Assembly: GCF_937958535.1 (NCBI RefSeq)
Contig: NZ_CALGNQ010000076.1
Location: forward strand, 1-8,513
Direction of reading: 5' to 3'
Source of the DNA: an uncultured Georgenia sp.
GTDB taxonomy: Bacteria > Actinomycetota > Actinomycetes > Actinomycetales > Actinomycetaceae
DNA: 8,513 nt
Shown: positions 1-5,913 of the stretch, in pieces
How positions within the stretch are numbered: the stretch's first letter is position 1
Layout: each line of letters starts with the position of its first letter
The notes under the pieces: generated by a model
Databases searched by the model: none
The model's input: only the letters and a program-made list of their open reading frames with translations
Told to the model about the DNA's origin: nothing
Made by a program: the position numbers and the translations under genes

Positions 1-431
1 ACGGCGGGGAGATCAGCGCCGAGCGGCTGTGGGAGATCTTCTGCGACGAGTACCTCCCGGCGCCGGCCGACTCCGGCCTGGAGCGCTGGGGCCGCTTCGC
101 GCTGCGCGGCACCACGCTGACCTCCGGCGGCGAGGGGGAGGGCGCCACGCTGTCCGTCACCCTCGTCGACGGCGGTGAGGAGCGGGCGCTGACCGCCACG
201 GGCAACGGCCCGGTGGATGCCTTCACCAACGCCTTCGCCGAGCTCGGCGTGGAGGTCAACGTGCTCGACTACGCCGAGCACGCGCTGTCCACCGGGGGGG
301 ACGCGACCGCCGCGGCCTACGTCGAGTGCGAGGTCAACGGCCAGGTGCTGTGGGGGGTGGGTATCGACCCGTCGATCACCACGGCCTCCTTCCAGGCCAT
401 CGTCTCCGCCGTCAACCGCGCCGTGCGGTAG
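1..431 (+). CDS. leuA: 2-isopropylmalate synthase, C-terminal part (5' end outside window)
   Basis: This is the 3' end of leuA, read in the frame whose first full codon starts at base 3; 142 residues are visible before the TAG at 429-431. LeuA condenses acetyl-CoA with 2-oxoisovalerate to 2-isopropylmalate, the first committed step of leucine synthesis, in the cytosol. The visible part is the end of the linker region followed by the LeuA dimerisation/allosteric domain, where leucine binds for feedback inhibition. Recognisable stretches are GNGPVDAF, LDYAEHALSTGGDATAAAYV and LWGVGIDPSITTASFQAIVS, all typical of this domain. The catalytic TIM barrel lies upstream of the window, so catalytic residues cannot be checked. 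A GTG at 213 is in frame but internal to the domain and is not a start. The gene converges on the GyrI-like gene ending at 544. No frameshift is seen in the visible part. Confidence 0.93.
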   Translation, partial: GGEISAERLWEIFCDEYLPAPADSGLERWGRFALRGTTLTSGGEGEGATLSVTLVDGGEERALTATGNGPVDAFTNAFAELGVEVNVLDYAEHALSTGGDATAAAYVECEVNGQVLWGVGIDPSITTASFQAIVSAVNRAVR

Positions 432-433
432 CG

Positions 434-538
434 GGCCGCGCCGGCGGCCGGCCCAAGGCGTCGGCGGTCCGCCGCAGGCTTGGGCGCTGCCCCGCCGCAG
501 GTGCGGTCAGGCACCCTCGGGCCCCGCGCTGCTGCGCG
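434..538. terminator. cluster of hairpins between convergent leuA and GyrI-like gene
   Basis: The 112 bp between the two convergent stop codons contain several inverted repeats. (a) A perfect 6 bp stem GGCCGC/GCGGCC has a GCCG loop (434-449). (b) CCCAAG (452-457) pairs with CTTGGG (479-484), enclosing an internal loop and a 5 bp stem CGGCG/CGCCG (462-466 with 470-474). (c) GGTGC (500-504) pairs with GCACC (511-515) across a 6-base loop. (d) CGCGC (525-529) pairs with GCGCG (534-538) across a 4-base loop. None is followed by a T-run. U-less hairpins are common at gene ends in high-GC actinobacteria, but random pairing is also likely at this GC content. Termination function is inferred from position between converging genes. 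Confidence 0.4.
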
Positions 539-556
539 TCAGGTCAGGCGCCCTCG
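505..556. repeat. 15-bp imperfect direct repeat, one copy overlapping a stop codon
   Basis: GGTCAGGCACCCTCG at 505-519 recurs as GGTCAGGCGCCCTCG at 542-556, with one mismatch and 37 bp between start points. The right copy includes the stop codon (544-546) and last codons of the GyrI-like gene on the minus strand. The left copy lies outside the gene and would read Glu-Gly-Ala-stop in the same sense. It may be a small duplication of the gene's 3' end, or a chance match in GC-rich DNA. Confidence 0.35.
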
Positions 557-1026
557 ACCTCGGTGCGGGCGACGGGCCAGATGATCCGGGTGCGCCAGGT
601 GGCCGGGTCGGGGTCGGACTGCGGGCCGGCCTCGTAGACCTCCCACATGTCGGCCTGGGTGCGGACGTCGTGCTCCACCGCCCACTGCTCGATCTGTGTG
701 TACGTCTCGGGCAGCGCGTCGTAGCCGCCCTGGTGGATCGCCTCGATCGCCCGGGCGGCCGGCAGCGTCCCGGCCACGAGGTCCTCACCGTCGCCGCTCC
801 ACGGCTCGGTCAGCGGGAAGCCCGCCTCGACGTCGGCGACGTCGGTGGGGACCCCGCGGTAGCGCGCGAAGGGCGCACCGGCGATCCGGGCGCCGGCGCG
901 TTCGACCTGGGCAGCGACGTCGTCGAACACCCGGGCGAAGAAGTCCGACAGCTCGGTCATCCGTACCTGGCGGCGGACGCCGACGGTGGGCCGCTCCTCG
1001 ACGTCGATGAGCGAGATGGCGATCAT
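544..1026 (-). CDS. GyrI-like / AraC-type effector-binding domain protein (stand-alone)
   Basis: This 160-residue protein is made almost entirely of one GyrI-like small-molecule-binding domain, the fold of E. coli SbmC/GyrI and of the effector-binding half of BmrR/Rob-type regulators. Two repeats of the fold are visible. The N-terminal half (about 1-75) has EERPTVGVRRQV, a helix around 25-46 and ARYRGVPTDVADVEAGFPL. The C-terminal half (about 80-155) has VAGTLPAARAIEAIHQGGYDAL, a helix, then a conserved ending with MWEVYEAGP and TWRTRIIWPV. The Glu in MWEVYE sits at the usual ligand-facing position. No DNA-binding helix-turn-helix is attached, so a stand-alone regulator is unlikely. From family knowledge, such proteins bind hydrophobic or cationic compounds, and some have been reported to hydrolyse cyclopropanoid toxins. 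The start at ATG 1026 is preceded by GGGAGGA at 5 bp spacing. It lies 22 bp after the flavodoxin-like gene and is probably co-transcribed. The substrate is unknown. Confidence 0.82.
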   Translation of the reverse strand: MIAISLIDVEERPTVGVRRQVRMTELSDFFARVFDDVAAQVERAGARIAGAPFARYRGVPTDVADVEAGFPLTEPWSGDGEDLVAGTLPAARAIEAIHQGGYDALPETYTQIEQWAVEHDVRTQADMWEVYEAGPQSDPDPATWRTRIIWPVARTEVEGA

Positions 1027-1048
1027 GAGGTCCTCCCGGTCTGTCTCG

Positions 1049-1558
1049 TCAGGCAGTGTAGCTGTGCTGGGGCAGCAGCCCGGCGAGCTCGGCCCCCCAG
1101 GTCCGGGCCCGTTCCAGCTCGCCGTCGAGCAGCGGTCCCTCGGCGTCGCGGACGTAGAAGCTCTCCGGTGCCGCGATGAGGTCGGCCCCGCGCCGGCGCA
1201 GCACCTTGGCCGCCTTCCGGCCGGCATGGCCGGGCAGGTTGGGGTGCCGCACGTGGGTGTCGAACGCGGCCGCCCGGACATCGAGCGGCTCCGTGCCCTC
1301 GAGCCATTCCCGGATCCCGCGCTGCAGGGCGTGGCCGCCGCGGTCGGCGGCGTCCTGGCGGGTGCTCGGCCGGCTCATCCCCAGGGCGTGCGTCGGGCCG
1401 CCGACGACGAGGAGGTCGACCGCGAGCTCGTGCGGTGCGGGTGCGTGCTCGACGTCGAAGAGCTCGACGCGCACCCGGCCGCTCATCCCGGCGGCCACGG
1501 CCTCGGCCACGGCCCGGGTGTTGCCCCAGGCCGACTCGTACACCACTGCTGCGTCCAT
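1049..1558 (-). CDS. flavodoxin-like protein
   Basis: This cytosolic protein of 169 residues has the flavodoxin fold, predicted to bind FMN and carry electrons or act as a small flavin reductase. The N-terminal beta strand and phosphate loop are MDAAVVYESAWGNTRAVAEA (residues 1-20), matching the flavodoxin S/T-x-x-G-N-T FMN-phosphate loop. A second strand-loop, LLVVGGPTHALGMSRPST (49-66), corresponds to the isoalloxazine-contacting loop. The third, AAAFDTHVRHPNLPGHAGRKAA (97-118), is followed by GADLIAAPESFYVRDAEGPLLDGELERARTW near the end. This is the short-chain domain form common in actinobacteria, without a fused partner. The start ATG at 1558 is chosen because AGGAGGTG precedes it at about 7 bp; the open frame continues upstream only as antisense of recO. 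It is divergent from recO and leads the pair with the GyrI-like gene. The redox partner cannot be told from sequence. Confidence 0.85.
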   Translation of the reverse strand: MDAAVVYESAWGNTRAVAEAVAAGMSGRVRVELFDVEHAPAPHELAVDLLVVGGPTHALGMSRPSTRQDAADRGGHALQRGIREWLEGTEPLDVRAAAFDTHVRHPNLPGHAGRKAAKVLRRRGADLIAAPESFYVRDAEGPLLDGELERARTWGAELAGLLPQHSYTA

Positions 1559-1622
1559 CGTGGCCCACCTCCTCGCGAGCCGAGCACTCGGAGCGGTGTT
1601 CGCGTCCGGAGCTCTCGGTACC

Positions 1623-1651
1623 ACGGTAGGGCGCGTGCAGTGCGGACGGAA
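1623..1651 (-). promoter_or_regulatory. possible promoter of the flavodoxin/GyrI-like pair
   Basis: On the minus strand TACCGT (1628-1623) fits the actinobacterial -10 pattern TANNNT. A weak -35-like TTCCGT (1651-1646) lies 17 bp upstream. This would give a 5' leader of roughly 55-60 bases that includes an imperfect palindrome, CCGAGCACTCGG (1580-1591). The evidence is motif only. Confidence 0.25.
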
Positions 1652-1699
1652 GGGCCGAAGGTCCGGCGAGCCGGTTCGCCGCCCGCCCACCACTCGCGC

Positions 1700-1712
1700 G
1701 ACAATGGCGCGG
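1700..1712 (+). promoter_or_regulatory. possible -10 element giving a leaderless recO transcript
   Basis: GACAAT (1700-1705) resembles the actinobacterial -10 (TANNNT, mismatch at the first base) and ends 7 bp before the recO GTG at 1712. Transcription would thus start at or next to the start codon. No Shine-Dalgarno sequence precedes the GTG, which agrees with leaderless translation. The upstream TTCGCC (1675-1680) is a poor, widely spaced -35. Confidence 0.35.
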
Positions 1713-2443
1713 TGAAGCTCTACCGGGACGAGGCCGTGGTGCTGCGCACCCACAAGCTCGGGGAGGCCGACCGGATCATCACGCTGCTCACCCGGCGGCA
1801 CGGGCGGGTGCGGGCGGTGGCCAAGGGTGTGCGTCGCACGAGCTCGAAGTTCGGGGCGCGGCTGGAGCCGTTCACGCTCGTCGACGTCCAGCTCCACCGC
1901 GGACGCAGCCTCGACATCATCACCCAGGTGGAGGTCCAGGCCCCCTACGGCCGCACCATCGGGGTCGACTACGCCCTGTACACGACGGCCACCGCGATGG
2001 TCGAGACCGCGGAGCGGCTCACCGAGGAGGAGCAGGAGCCCACGCCCCAGCAGTACCTCCTCCTCGTCGGCGCCCTGCACGCGCTGGCCACCCGCCGTCA
2101 CCCCGCACGGCTCGTCCTCGACTCCTACCTGCTGCGCGCGCTGGCCGTGGCCGGCTGGGCGCCGAGCTTCGACGACTGCGCCCAGTGCGGACGTCCCGGG
2201 CCGCACCACGCCTTCCACGTCGCCCAGGGTGGGGCGATGTGCGAGCGCTGCCGCCCACCGGGTTCCTCGGCCCCCGCACCGGGGACGCTCGATCTCCTCG
2301 GGGCGCTGCTGTCGGGCGACTGGGCGGCCGCCGAGGCCTCCGGCCGGCGTGAGCGGGACGAGGCCTCCGGGCTCGTCGCCGCCCACCTGCAGTACCACCT
2401 GGAGCGCCAGCTGCGCTCGCTGCGGCACGTGGAGCGGGTGTGA
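1712..2443 (+). CDS. recO: DNA repair protein RecO
   Basis: RecO (243 residues) is the RecFOR-pathway mediator that anneals single strands and, with RecR, loads RecA on SSB-coated DNA. The N-terminal OB-fold (about 1-80) begins KLYRDEAVVLRTHKLGEADR and contains LTRRHGRVRAVAKGVRR, the typical actinobacterial RecO start. A helical middle follows, then a zinc motif CAQC (C156, C159) with CERC (C177, C180), and a C-terminal helical segment ending QYHLERQLRSLRHVERV. Length and motifs are normal. GTG at 1712 is chosen because homology begins exactly there; the ATG at 1704 is out of frame and longer frames run through antisense of the flavodoxin gene. There is no recognisable Shine-Dalgarno sequence. 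The stop overlaps the uppS start by four bases (GTGA), so the two are probably translationally coupled. Confidence 0.95.
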   Translation: MKLYRDEAVVLRTHKLGEADRIITLLTRRHGRVRAVAKGVRRTSSKFGARLEPFTLVDVQLHRGRSLDIITQVEVQAPYGRTIGVDYALYTTATAMVETAERLTEEEQEPTPQQYLLLVGALHALATRRHPARLVLDSYLLRALAVAGWAPSFDDCAQCGRPGPHHAFHVAQGGAMCERCRPPGSSAPAPGTLDLLGALLSGDWAAAEASGRRERDEASGLVAAHLQYHLERQLRSLRHVERV

Positions 2444-3237
2444 CACCCCTCCCGCCCCCGCCGCACCCCTCCGGGGCCCGCCCGCCGCGCCTCGACCCCC
2501 GGCTCGTGCCCAAGCACGTGGCCATCGTCATGGACGGCAACGGGCGGTGGGCCAACGCCCGCGGCCTGCCCCGCACCGAGGGGCACCGGGCCGGGGAGGC
2601 GAGCCTGCTCGACGTGGTCGCCGGCGCCATCGAGATCGGCGTGACGCACGTGTCCGCCTACGCCTTCTCCACCGAGAACTGGAAGCGGTCCCCGGAGGAG
2701 GTGCGCTTCCTCATGGGCTTCAACCGCGACGTGCTCCGCCGTCGCCGCGACATCATGAACGAGTGGGGCGTGCGGGTGCGGTGGGCCGGGCGCCGGCCGC
2801 GGCTGTGGAAGTCGGTCATCGCCGAGCTCGAGGAGGCCGAGCGGCTCACCGCGGGCAACAGCGTGTGCACCCTGACGATGTGCGTGAACTACGGCGGACG
2901 CGCCGAGATCGCCGACGCCGCCCGCGCCGTCGCCCGCGAGGTGGCCGCCGGCCGCCTCGACCCGGAGCGGGTCACCGAGCGGACCATCGCGCGCTACCTC
3001 GACGAGCCCGACCTGCCCGACGTCGACCTGTTCCTGCGCACCTCCGGTGAGCAGCGGATCTCCAACTTCATGCTCTGGCAGTCCGCCTACGCCGAGCTCG
3101 TCTTCCTCGAGGAGCACTGGCCGGACGTCGACCGTCGCAGCCTGTGGCGGGCGATCGAGATCTACGCCTCCCGGGACCGCCGGTACGGCGGCGCGGTGGA
3201 CGCCGCCAAGCCTCCGGCGAGCGACGGCGTCCGCTGA
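2440..3237 (+). CDS. uppS: isoprenyl transferase (cis-polyprenyl diphosphate synthase)
   Basis: This 265-residue Z-prenyl diphosphate synthase adds isopentenyl diphosphate units in cis to an allylic primer, making the polyprenyl carrier (undecaprenyl or decaprenyl diphosphate) used in peptidoglycan and arabinogalactan-type wall synthesis at the inner membrane face. Diagnostic motifs are HVAIVMDGNGRWA (26-38, catalytic Asp32), a substrate region GLPRTEGHRAG (42-52), YAFSTENWKRS (74-84), NYGGRAEI (150-157) and FLRTSGEQRISNFMLWQ (198-214) followed by Y217AELVF. A proline-rich N-terminal extension of about 20 residues precedes the core. The start GTG at 2440 overlaps the recO stop and has GGAG (2431-2434) 5 bp upstream. 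The recO-uppS pairing is also seen in M. tuberculosis (Rv2362c-Rv2361c), whose enzyme makes decaprenyl diphosphate. Chain length cannot be read from this sequence. The gene converges on the membrane-protein gene, 19 bp away. Confidence 0.95.
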   Translation: MTPLPPPPHPSGARPPRLDPRLVPKHVAIVMDGNGRWANARGLPRTEGHRAGEASLLDVVAGAIEIGVTHVSAYAFSTENWKRSPEEVRFLMGFNRDVLRRRRDIMNEWGVRVRWAGRRPRLWKSVIAELEEAERLTAGNSVCTLTMCVNYGGRAEIADAARAVAREVAAGRLDPERVTERTIARYLDEPDLPDVDLFLRTSGEQRISNFMLWQSAYAELVFLEEHWPDVDRRSLWRAIEIYASRDRRYGGAVDAAKPPASDGVR

Positions 3238-3248
3238 CCCGCCCCGCC

Positions 3249-3272
3249 CGGTCTCCTCAGGGGAGGAGGTCG
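3249..3272. terminator. hairpin between convergent uppS and membrane-protein gene
   Basis: CTCCTC (3253-3258) pairs perfectly with GAGGAG (3263-3268) across an AGGG loop. The stem extends through two G-T wobbles and two more pairs to 3249/3272. It straddles the minus-strand stop codon (3257-3259) and sits just after the uppS stop. The location suits a bidirectional terminator for both convergent operons, but there is no T-run on either side. Confidence 0.35.
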
Positions 3273-3784
3273 TCCTCCACCTCACGGGCCCGGCGCCGAC
3301 GCAGCACGAGGAGGGCGACGACGGCGAGCACCAGGCCGAGCAGCACCGCGATGCCTGCGGGGGAGCCGGCCGCGGCGGCCAGCGCGGCGTTCCACACGGC
3401 GAACCCGATCGTGGAGTAGATCGCCGCCCAGGCGATCGCCCCGGGGACCTGGGCCAGGGTGAAGCGCAGCCAGTGGATCCGCAGGATCCCGGCGCCCAGC
3501 ATGACCATGCTCTGGAAGCCCACGGTGAGGTAGGCGACCGGCACGATGACCAGCCCCCACCGGCGGATCGCGTCGACGCCCCGCTGCGCCCCCTCCCCGC
3601 TCAGCGCCCGGTGCGCCCGCAGCTGCCAACCGCCGGTGGGGTGGATGTGCTTGAGCGCCTGGACGGTGGCGATGCGCCCGATCCAGTACGTCCCCTGGCC
3701 GCGGAGCATGGCCCCGACGAGGAGGAAGCCGAAGACCAGCCAGAAGGGCAGCCCGGAGAGGAAGTCGGGCAGGTACTCAGGCAC
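3257..3784 (-). CDS. divergent DedA/VTT-domain-like membrane protein
   Basis: This 175-residue integral membrane protein has hydrophobic segments at about 12-27, 77-100, 113-133 and 143-161, ending in a basic then acidic tail (RRRRAREVEDD). The middle pattern GLVIVPVAYLTVGFQSMVMLGAGI, then FTLAQVPGAIAWAAIYSTIGFAVW, resembles the core of the DedA/VTT (SNARE-associated Golgi) family, where a G-x-x-x-P-x-x-R re-entrant motif leads into an AG and later a GA-x-x-W helix. Here the position usually held by Arg appears to be Tyr85/Leu86, so this is a divergent member. Known DedA-family proteins flip undecaprenyl phosphate or support membrane homeostasis; no function is proven for this branch. The GTG start at 3784 overlaps the end of zur by 8 bp, and no strong ribosome site is seen, so translation probably depends on coupling to zur. 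It is the last gene of the zinc operon, so expression likely follows zinc status. An alternative is a generic small membrane protein of unknown role. Confidence 0.7.
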   Translation of the reverse strand: MPEYLPDFLSGLPFWLVFGFLLVGAMLRGQGTYWIGRIATVQALKHIHPTGGWQLRAHRALSGEGAQRGVDAIRRWGLVIVPVAYLTVGFQSMVMLGAGILRIHWLRFTLAQVPGAIAWAAIYSTIGFAVWNAALAAAAGSPAGIAVLLGLVLAVVALLVLRRRRAREVEDDLLP

Positions 3785-4178
3785 GGTCGTCCGAGCGGGA
3801 GCAGGCGGCGCACAGCCCGAAGAGGTCGAAGGTGTGCTCGAGCTCGGTGAAGCCGTGCGTCGCGGCCATCTCCTCGGCCCACGCCTCGACGAGCCCGCCG
3901 CTGATCTCCACGGTGGTGCCGCACCGCCGGCAGACGAGGTGGTGGTGGTGCTTGACGCTCTCGCAGCGGCGGTAGAGCGCCTCGCCGTCGTCGGTGCGCA
4001 GGACGTCGACCTCACCGGCCTCCGCCAGCGCCTGCAGGGTGCGGTAGACGGTGGCGAGCCCGATGGTGTCACCGGCCTCGCGCAGGGACTCGTGCAGCTG
4101 CTGCGCGCTGCGGAAGTCGTCGGTGCGCTCGAGGAGGGCGCTGACCGCGGCGCGCTGCCGTGTCATCCGGGGTCTCAT
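3777..4178 (-). CDS. zur: zinc uptake regulator Zur (FurB-type Fur family repressor)
   Basis: This 133-residue Fur-family repressor binds operator palindromes when loaded with zinc. The N-terminal winged helix (about 1-75) contains MTRQRAAVSALLERTDDFRSAQQLHESL and TIGLATVYRTLQAL, the recognition region. The C-terminal dimerisation domain carries C83-x-x-C86 and C123-x-x-C126, the structural zinc site. By alignment from memory with M. tuberculosis FurB (Rv2359), the regulatory ligands correspond to D58, C72, H78 and H80, and the third site to H77, H79, E98 and H115. All are present, although one residue is inserted between C72 and the His run. The close match to FurB and the znu context favour Zur over iron Fur. 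The ATG at 4178 overlaps the znuB stop (ATGA) and follows GAGGA; ATG at 4166 is less likely because it lacks a ribosome site. As fourth gene of the operon it should repress its own expression. Confidence 0.94.
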   Translation of the reverse strand: MRPRMTRQRAAVSALLERTDDFRSAQQLHESLREAGDTIGLATVYRTLQALAEAGEVDVLRTDDGEALYRRCESVKHHHHLVCRRCGTTVEISGGLVEAWAEEMAATHGFTELEHTFDLFGLCAACSRSDDRA

Positions 4179-5083
4179 GCTTCCTCGCGAACCAGCTCGA
4201 CATCGTCCTGCACGTCCGGGTGCGGGTCGGACGACGGACGTCGACGCCCGAGCAACGGACGTACCAGCGATACTACGCCGAAGACGCCGATCGCCAGGAC
4301 GACGATCATCGCCCCCGGCGACAGCGGGTAGGCGTAGGTGAGGGACAGGCCGGTGACGCTCACCGCCACCCCGATCGCCATCGCCAGCGTCATCGTCCCG
4401 CGGAAGGAGCGCATGACGAGCTGGGCGGAGGCGACCGGCACGATCATCAGCGCGGAGACCAGCAACACCCCGACCACGCGCATCGCCACCGAGACGGTGA
4501 GCGCGGCGAGCACGGCGACGACGATGTTGAGGAGCCGCACGGGCAGGCCGCTGGCCTGGGCGAACTCCTCGTCGTGGGAGAGCACGAACAGCGCGGGGCG
4601 CAGCCCGATCCCGACGGCGAGGATCGCCACGGCGAGCGCGACGGTGAGCCACAGGTCGGTGAGGGTGACCGCGGCGATCGAGCCGAAGAGGTACCCGGTG
4701 AGGTTGGCGGTCGTGCCCCCGGCCATCCCGATGAGCAGGACGCCGCCGGCGATGCCGCCGTAGAAGAGGAGGGCGAGGGCGACGTCGCCGCTCGTGCGGC
4801 CGCGTGCGCGGACGACCTCGATGAGCACGGCACCGACGACGGAGGCGACGACGGCGCCCGGGACGGCGAGCACGTCGTGCGGGCTCAGGCTCAGCGCCCC
4901 GCCGACCAGCCAGCCGACGGCGACGCCGGTGAGCGCCATGTGCCCGATCCCGTCGCCGAGGAGGGCGAGGCGGCGCTGGACGAGGTAGGTGCCGATGACC
5001 GGGGCGACCAGCCCGACGAGCACCGCGACGATGAGGGCGCGCTGCATGAGCGGGCTGGTGACCATGTCGAGGAGCAGGCTCAT
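4175..5083 (-). CDS. znuB: zinc ABC transporter permease ZnuB
   Basis: This 302-residue ABC-3 family permease forms the membrane channel that passes Zn2+ delivered by ZnuA, powered by ZnuC. About eight hydrophobic helices are visible between residues 11 and 280, including 16-36, 49-64, 73-91, 103-121, 141-163, 183-200, 202-222 and 256-277. Family hallmarks are RRLALLGDGIGHMALTGVAVG (38-58) after the first helix, the ALLFYGGIAGGVLL stretch, and the cytoplasmic coupling loop SHDEEFAQASGLPVRLLN (169-186) that contacts the ATPase. The C-terminus is a hydrophilic acidic tail (DPHPDVQDDVELVREEA). The ATG at 5083 overlaps the znuC stop (ATGA) and has GGAG at 5 bp spacing; the longer open frame upstream is only antisense-like reading across znuC. 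Zinc rather than manganese is inferred from linkage with zur and from Zur boxes upstream of the operon. Confidence 0.93.
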   Translation of the reverse strand: MSLLLDMVTSPLMQRALIVAVLVGLVAPVIGTYLVQRRLALLGDGIGHMALTGVAVGWLVGGALSLSPHDVLAVPGAVVASVVGAVLIEVVRARGRTSGDVALALLFYGGIAGGVLLIGMAGGTTANLTGYLFGSIAAVTLTDLWLTVALAVAILAVGIGLRPALFVLSHDEEFAQASGLPVRLLNIVVAVLAALTVSVAMRVVGVLLVSALMIVPVASAQLVMRSFRGTMTLAMAIGVAVSVTGLSLTYAYPLSPGAMIVVLAIGVFGVVSLVRPLLGRRRPSSDPHPDVQDDVELVREEA

Positions 5084-5913
5084 GACAGCTCCAGGCGCAG
5101 CTCGGGGCCGTGCGGGTCGGGCACGTCGTCCTCGTCGTGGGGGTGGAGGTGCTCGTGCTCGGGGCCGCGGTGGCCGGGTGCGGCCGGTGGGGGAGCGCCG
5201 TCGTGGACGACCCGTCCGTGGCGCAGGACGACGGCGCGCTGGAGCAGGCCGGCGAGCGAGCCGAGCTCGTGGAGGACGGTGAGCACGCTCGTCCCACGCT
5301 CGCGCAGGCCGGTGAGGGTGGCGGCCAGGGCCTCCTGGGAGGCGCGGTCGATCCCGGTGAGCGGCTCGTCGAGGATGAGCAGGTCCGGCCGCCGCACGAG
5401 CGCGCGGGCGATGAGCACCCGCTGCTGCTGGCCGCCGGAGAAGACGCTGACCGTCTCGCCTGCGCGGTCGGCCAGACCGACCTCGTCGAGTGCGGTCAGG
5501 GCGAGGTCGTGCCAGCCGCGCGGCGGGCGCAGCCGGCCGTTGTCGAGGAGCCCGGAGGCCACCACCTCCAGCGCCGTGGCGGGGGTGCCGGACGCTGCTC
5601 CCACCCGCTGGGGGACGTAGCCCACGCGCCGCCAGGGGACCCGGCGGTGCGCCGTGGCCACGTCCACGCCGAAGACCTCGACGGTCCCGGAGGTCACCGG
5701 CACCACGGAGAGCAGCGCCTTGACGAGGGTGGACTTCCCTGAGCCGTTGGCCCCCATGAGGGCCACGGTCTCGCCGTCGCGCACGACGAGGTCGACCCCC
5801 TGGAGGATGCGCGCGCCACCGAGCGTCACGTGGAGGTTGCGGACGTGCACCGGCGGGGTCATGGGTCCGTATGCTGTCACGTCCGGTCGGGCGACGGTGA
5901 GGTCGGAGGTCAT
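5080..5913 (-). CDS. znuC: zinc ABC transporter ATP-binding protein ZnuC
   Basis: This 277-residue cytosolic ATPase of the ZnuABC importer has all motifs intact: Walker A GANGSGKST (54-62), Q-loop Q102 in YVPQR, signature FSGGQQQR (158-165), Walker B LLILDEP (178-184, catalytic E183) and switch His H215 in TVLHEL. After the core, residues 248-268 form a histidine- and acid-rich tail with six His (248, 253, 255, 257, 259, 268), possibly a zinc-binding segment. The ATG at 5913 overlaps the znuA stop (ATGA). Met18 (codon 5862-5860) is a possible alternative start that lies nearer the conserved core, but no strong ribosome site favours it. The first 17 residues are not conserved-looking, so the true start is moderately uncertain. 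It lies between znuA and znuB in one overlapping operon. Confidence 0.93.
   Translation of the reverse strand: MTSDLTVARPDVTAYGPMTPPVHVRNLHVTLGGARILQGVDLVVRDGETVALMGANGSGKSTLVKALLSVVPVTSGTVEVFGVDVATAHRRVPWRRVGYVPQRVGAASGTPATALEVVASGLLDNGRLRPPRGWHDLALTALDEVGLADRAGETVSVFSGGQQQRVLIARALVRRPDLLILDEPLTGIDRASQEALAATLTGLRERGTSVLTVLHELGSLAGLLQRAVVLRHGRVVHDGAPPPAAPGHRGPEHEHLHPHDEDDVPDPHGPELRLELS

Noticed and set aside
217..1179. Plus-strand open frame (320 codons) across leuA and the GyrI-like gene
   Set aside because: It runs out of frame through leuA and antisense through the GyrI-like gene; its Pro/Arg/Ser-rich translation has no domain.
1580..1618. Palindrome CCGAGCACTCGG and nearby GAGCTC as a regulator site upstream of the flavodoxin gene
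   Set aside because: It matches no operator I recognise, and such short GC-rich palindromes are frequent by chance here.
1049..2446. Minus-strand frame extending the flavodoxin gene to 465 codons
   Set aside because: The upstream part is antisense of recO. The start at 1558 has a strong ribosome site and begins exactly at the flavodoxin first strand.
4160..5620. Long plus-strand open frame (486 codons) opposite znuB and znuC
   Set aside because: It is antisense to two intact genes with full motifs. Its translation is low-complexity Asp/Arg/Glu/His/Gly-rich, as expected from GC-rich codons read on the other strand.
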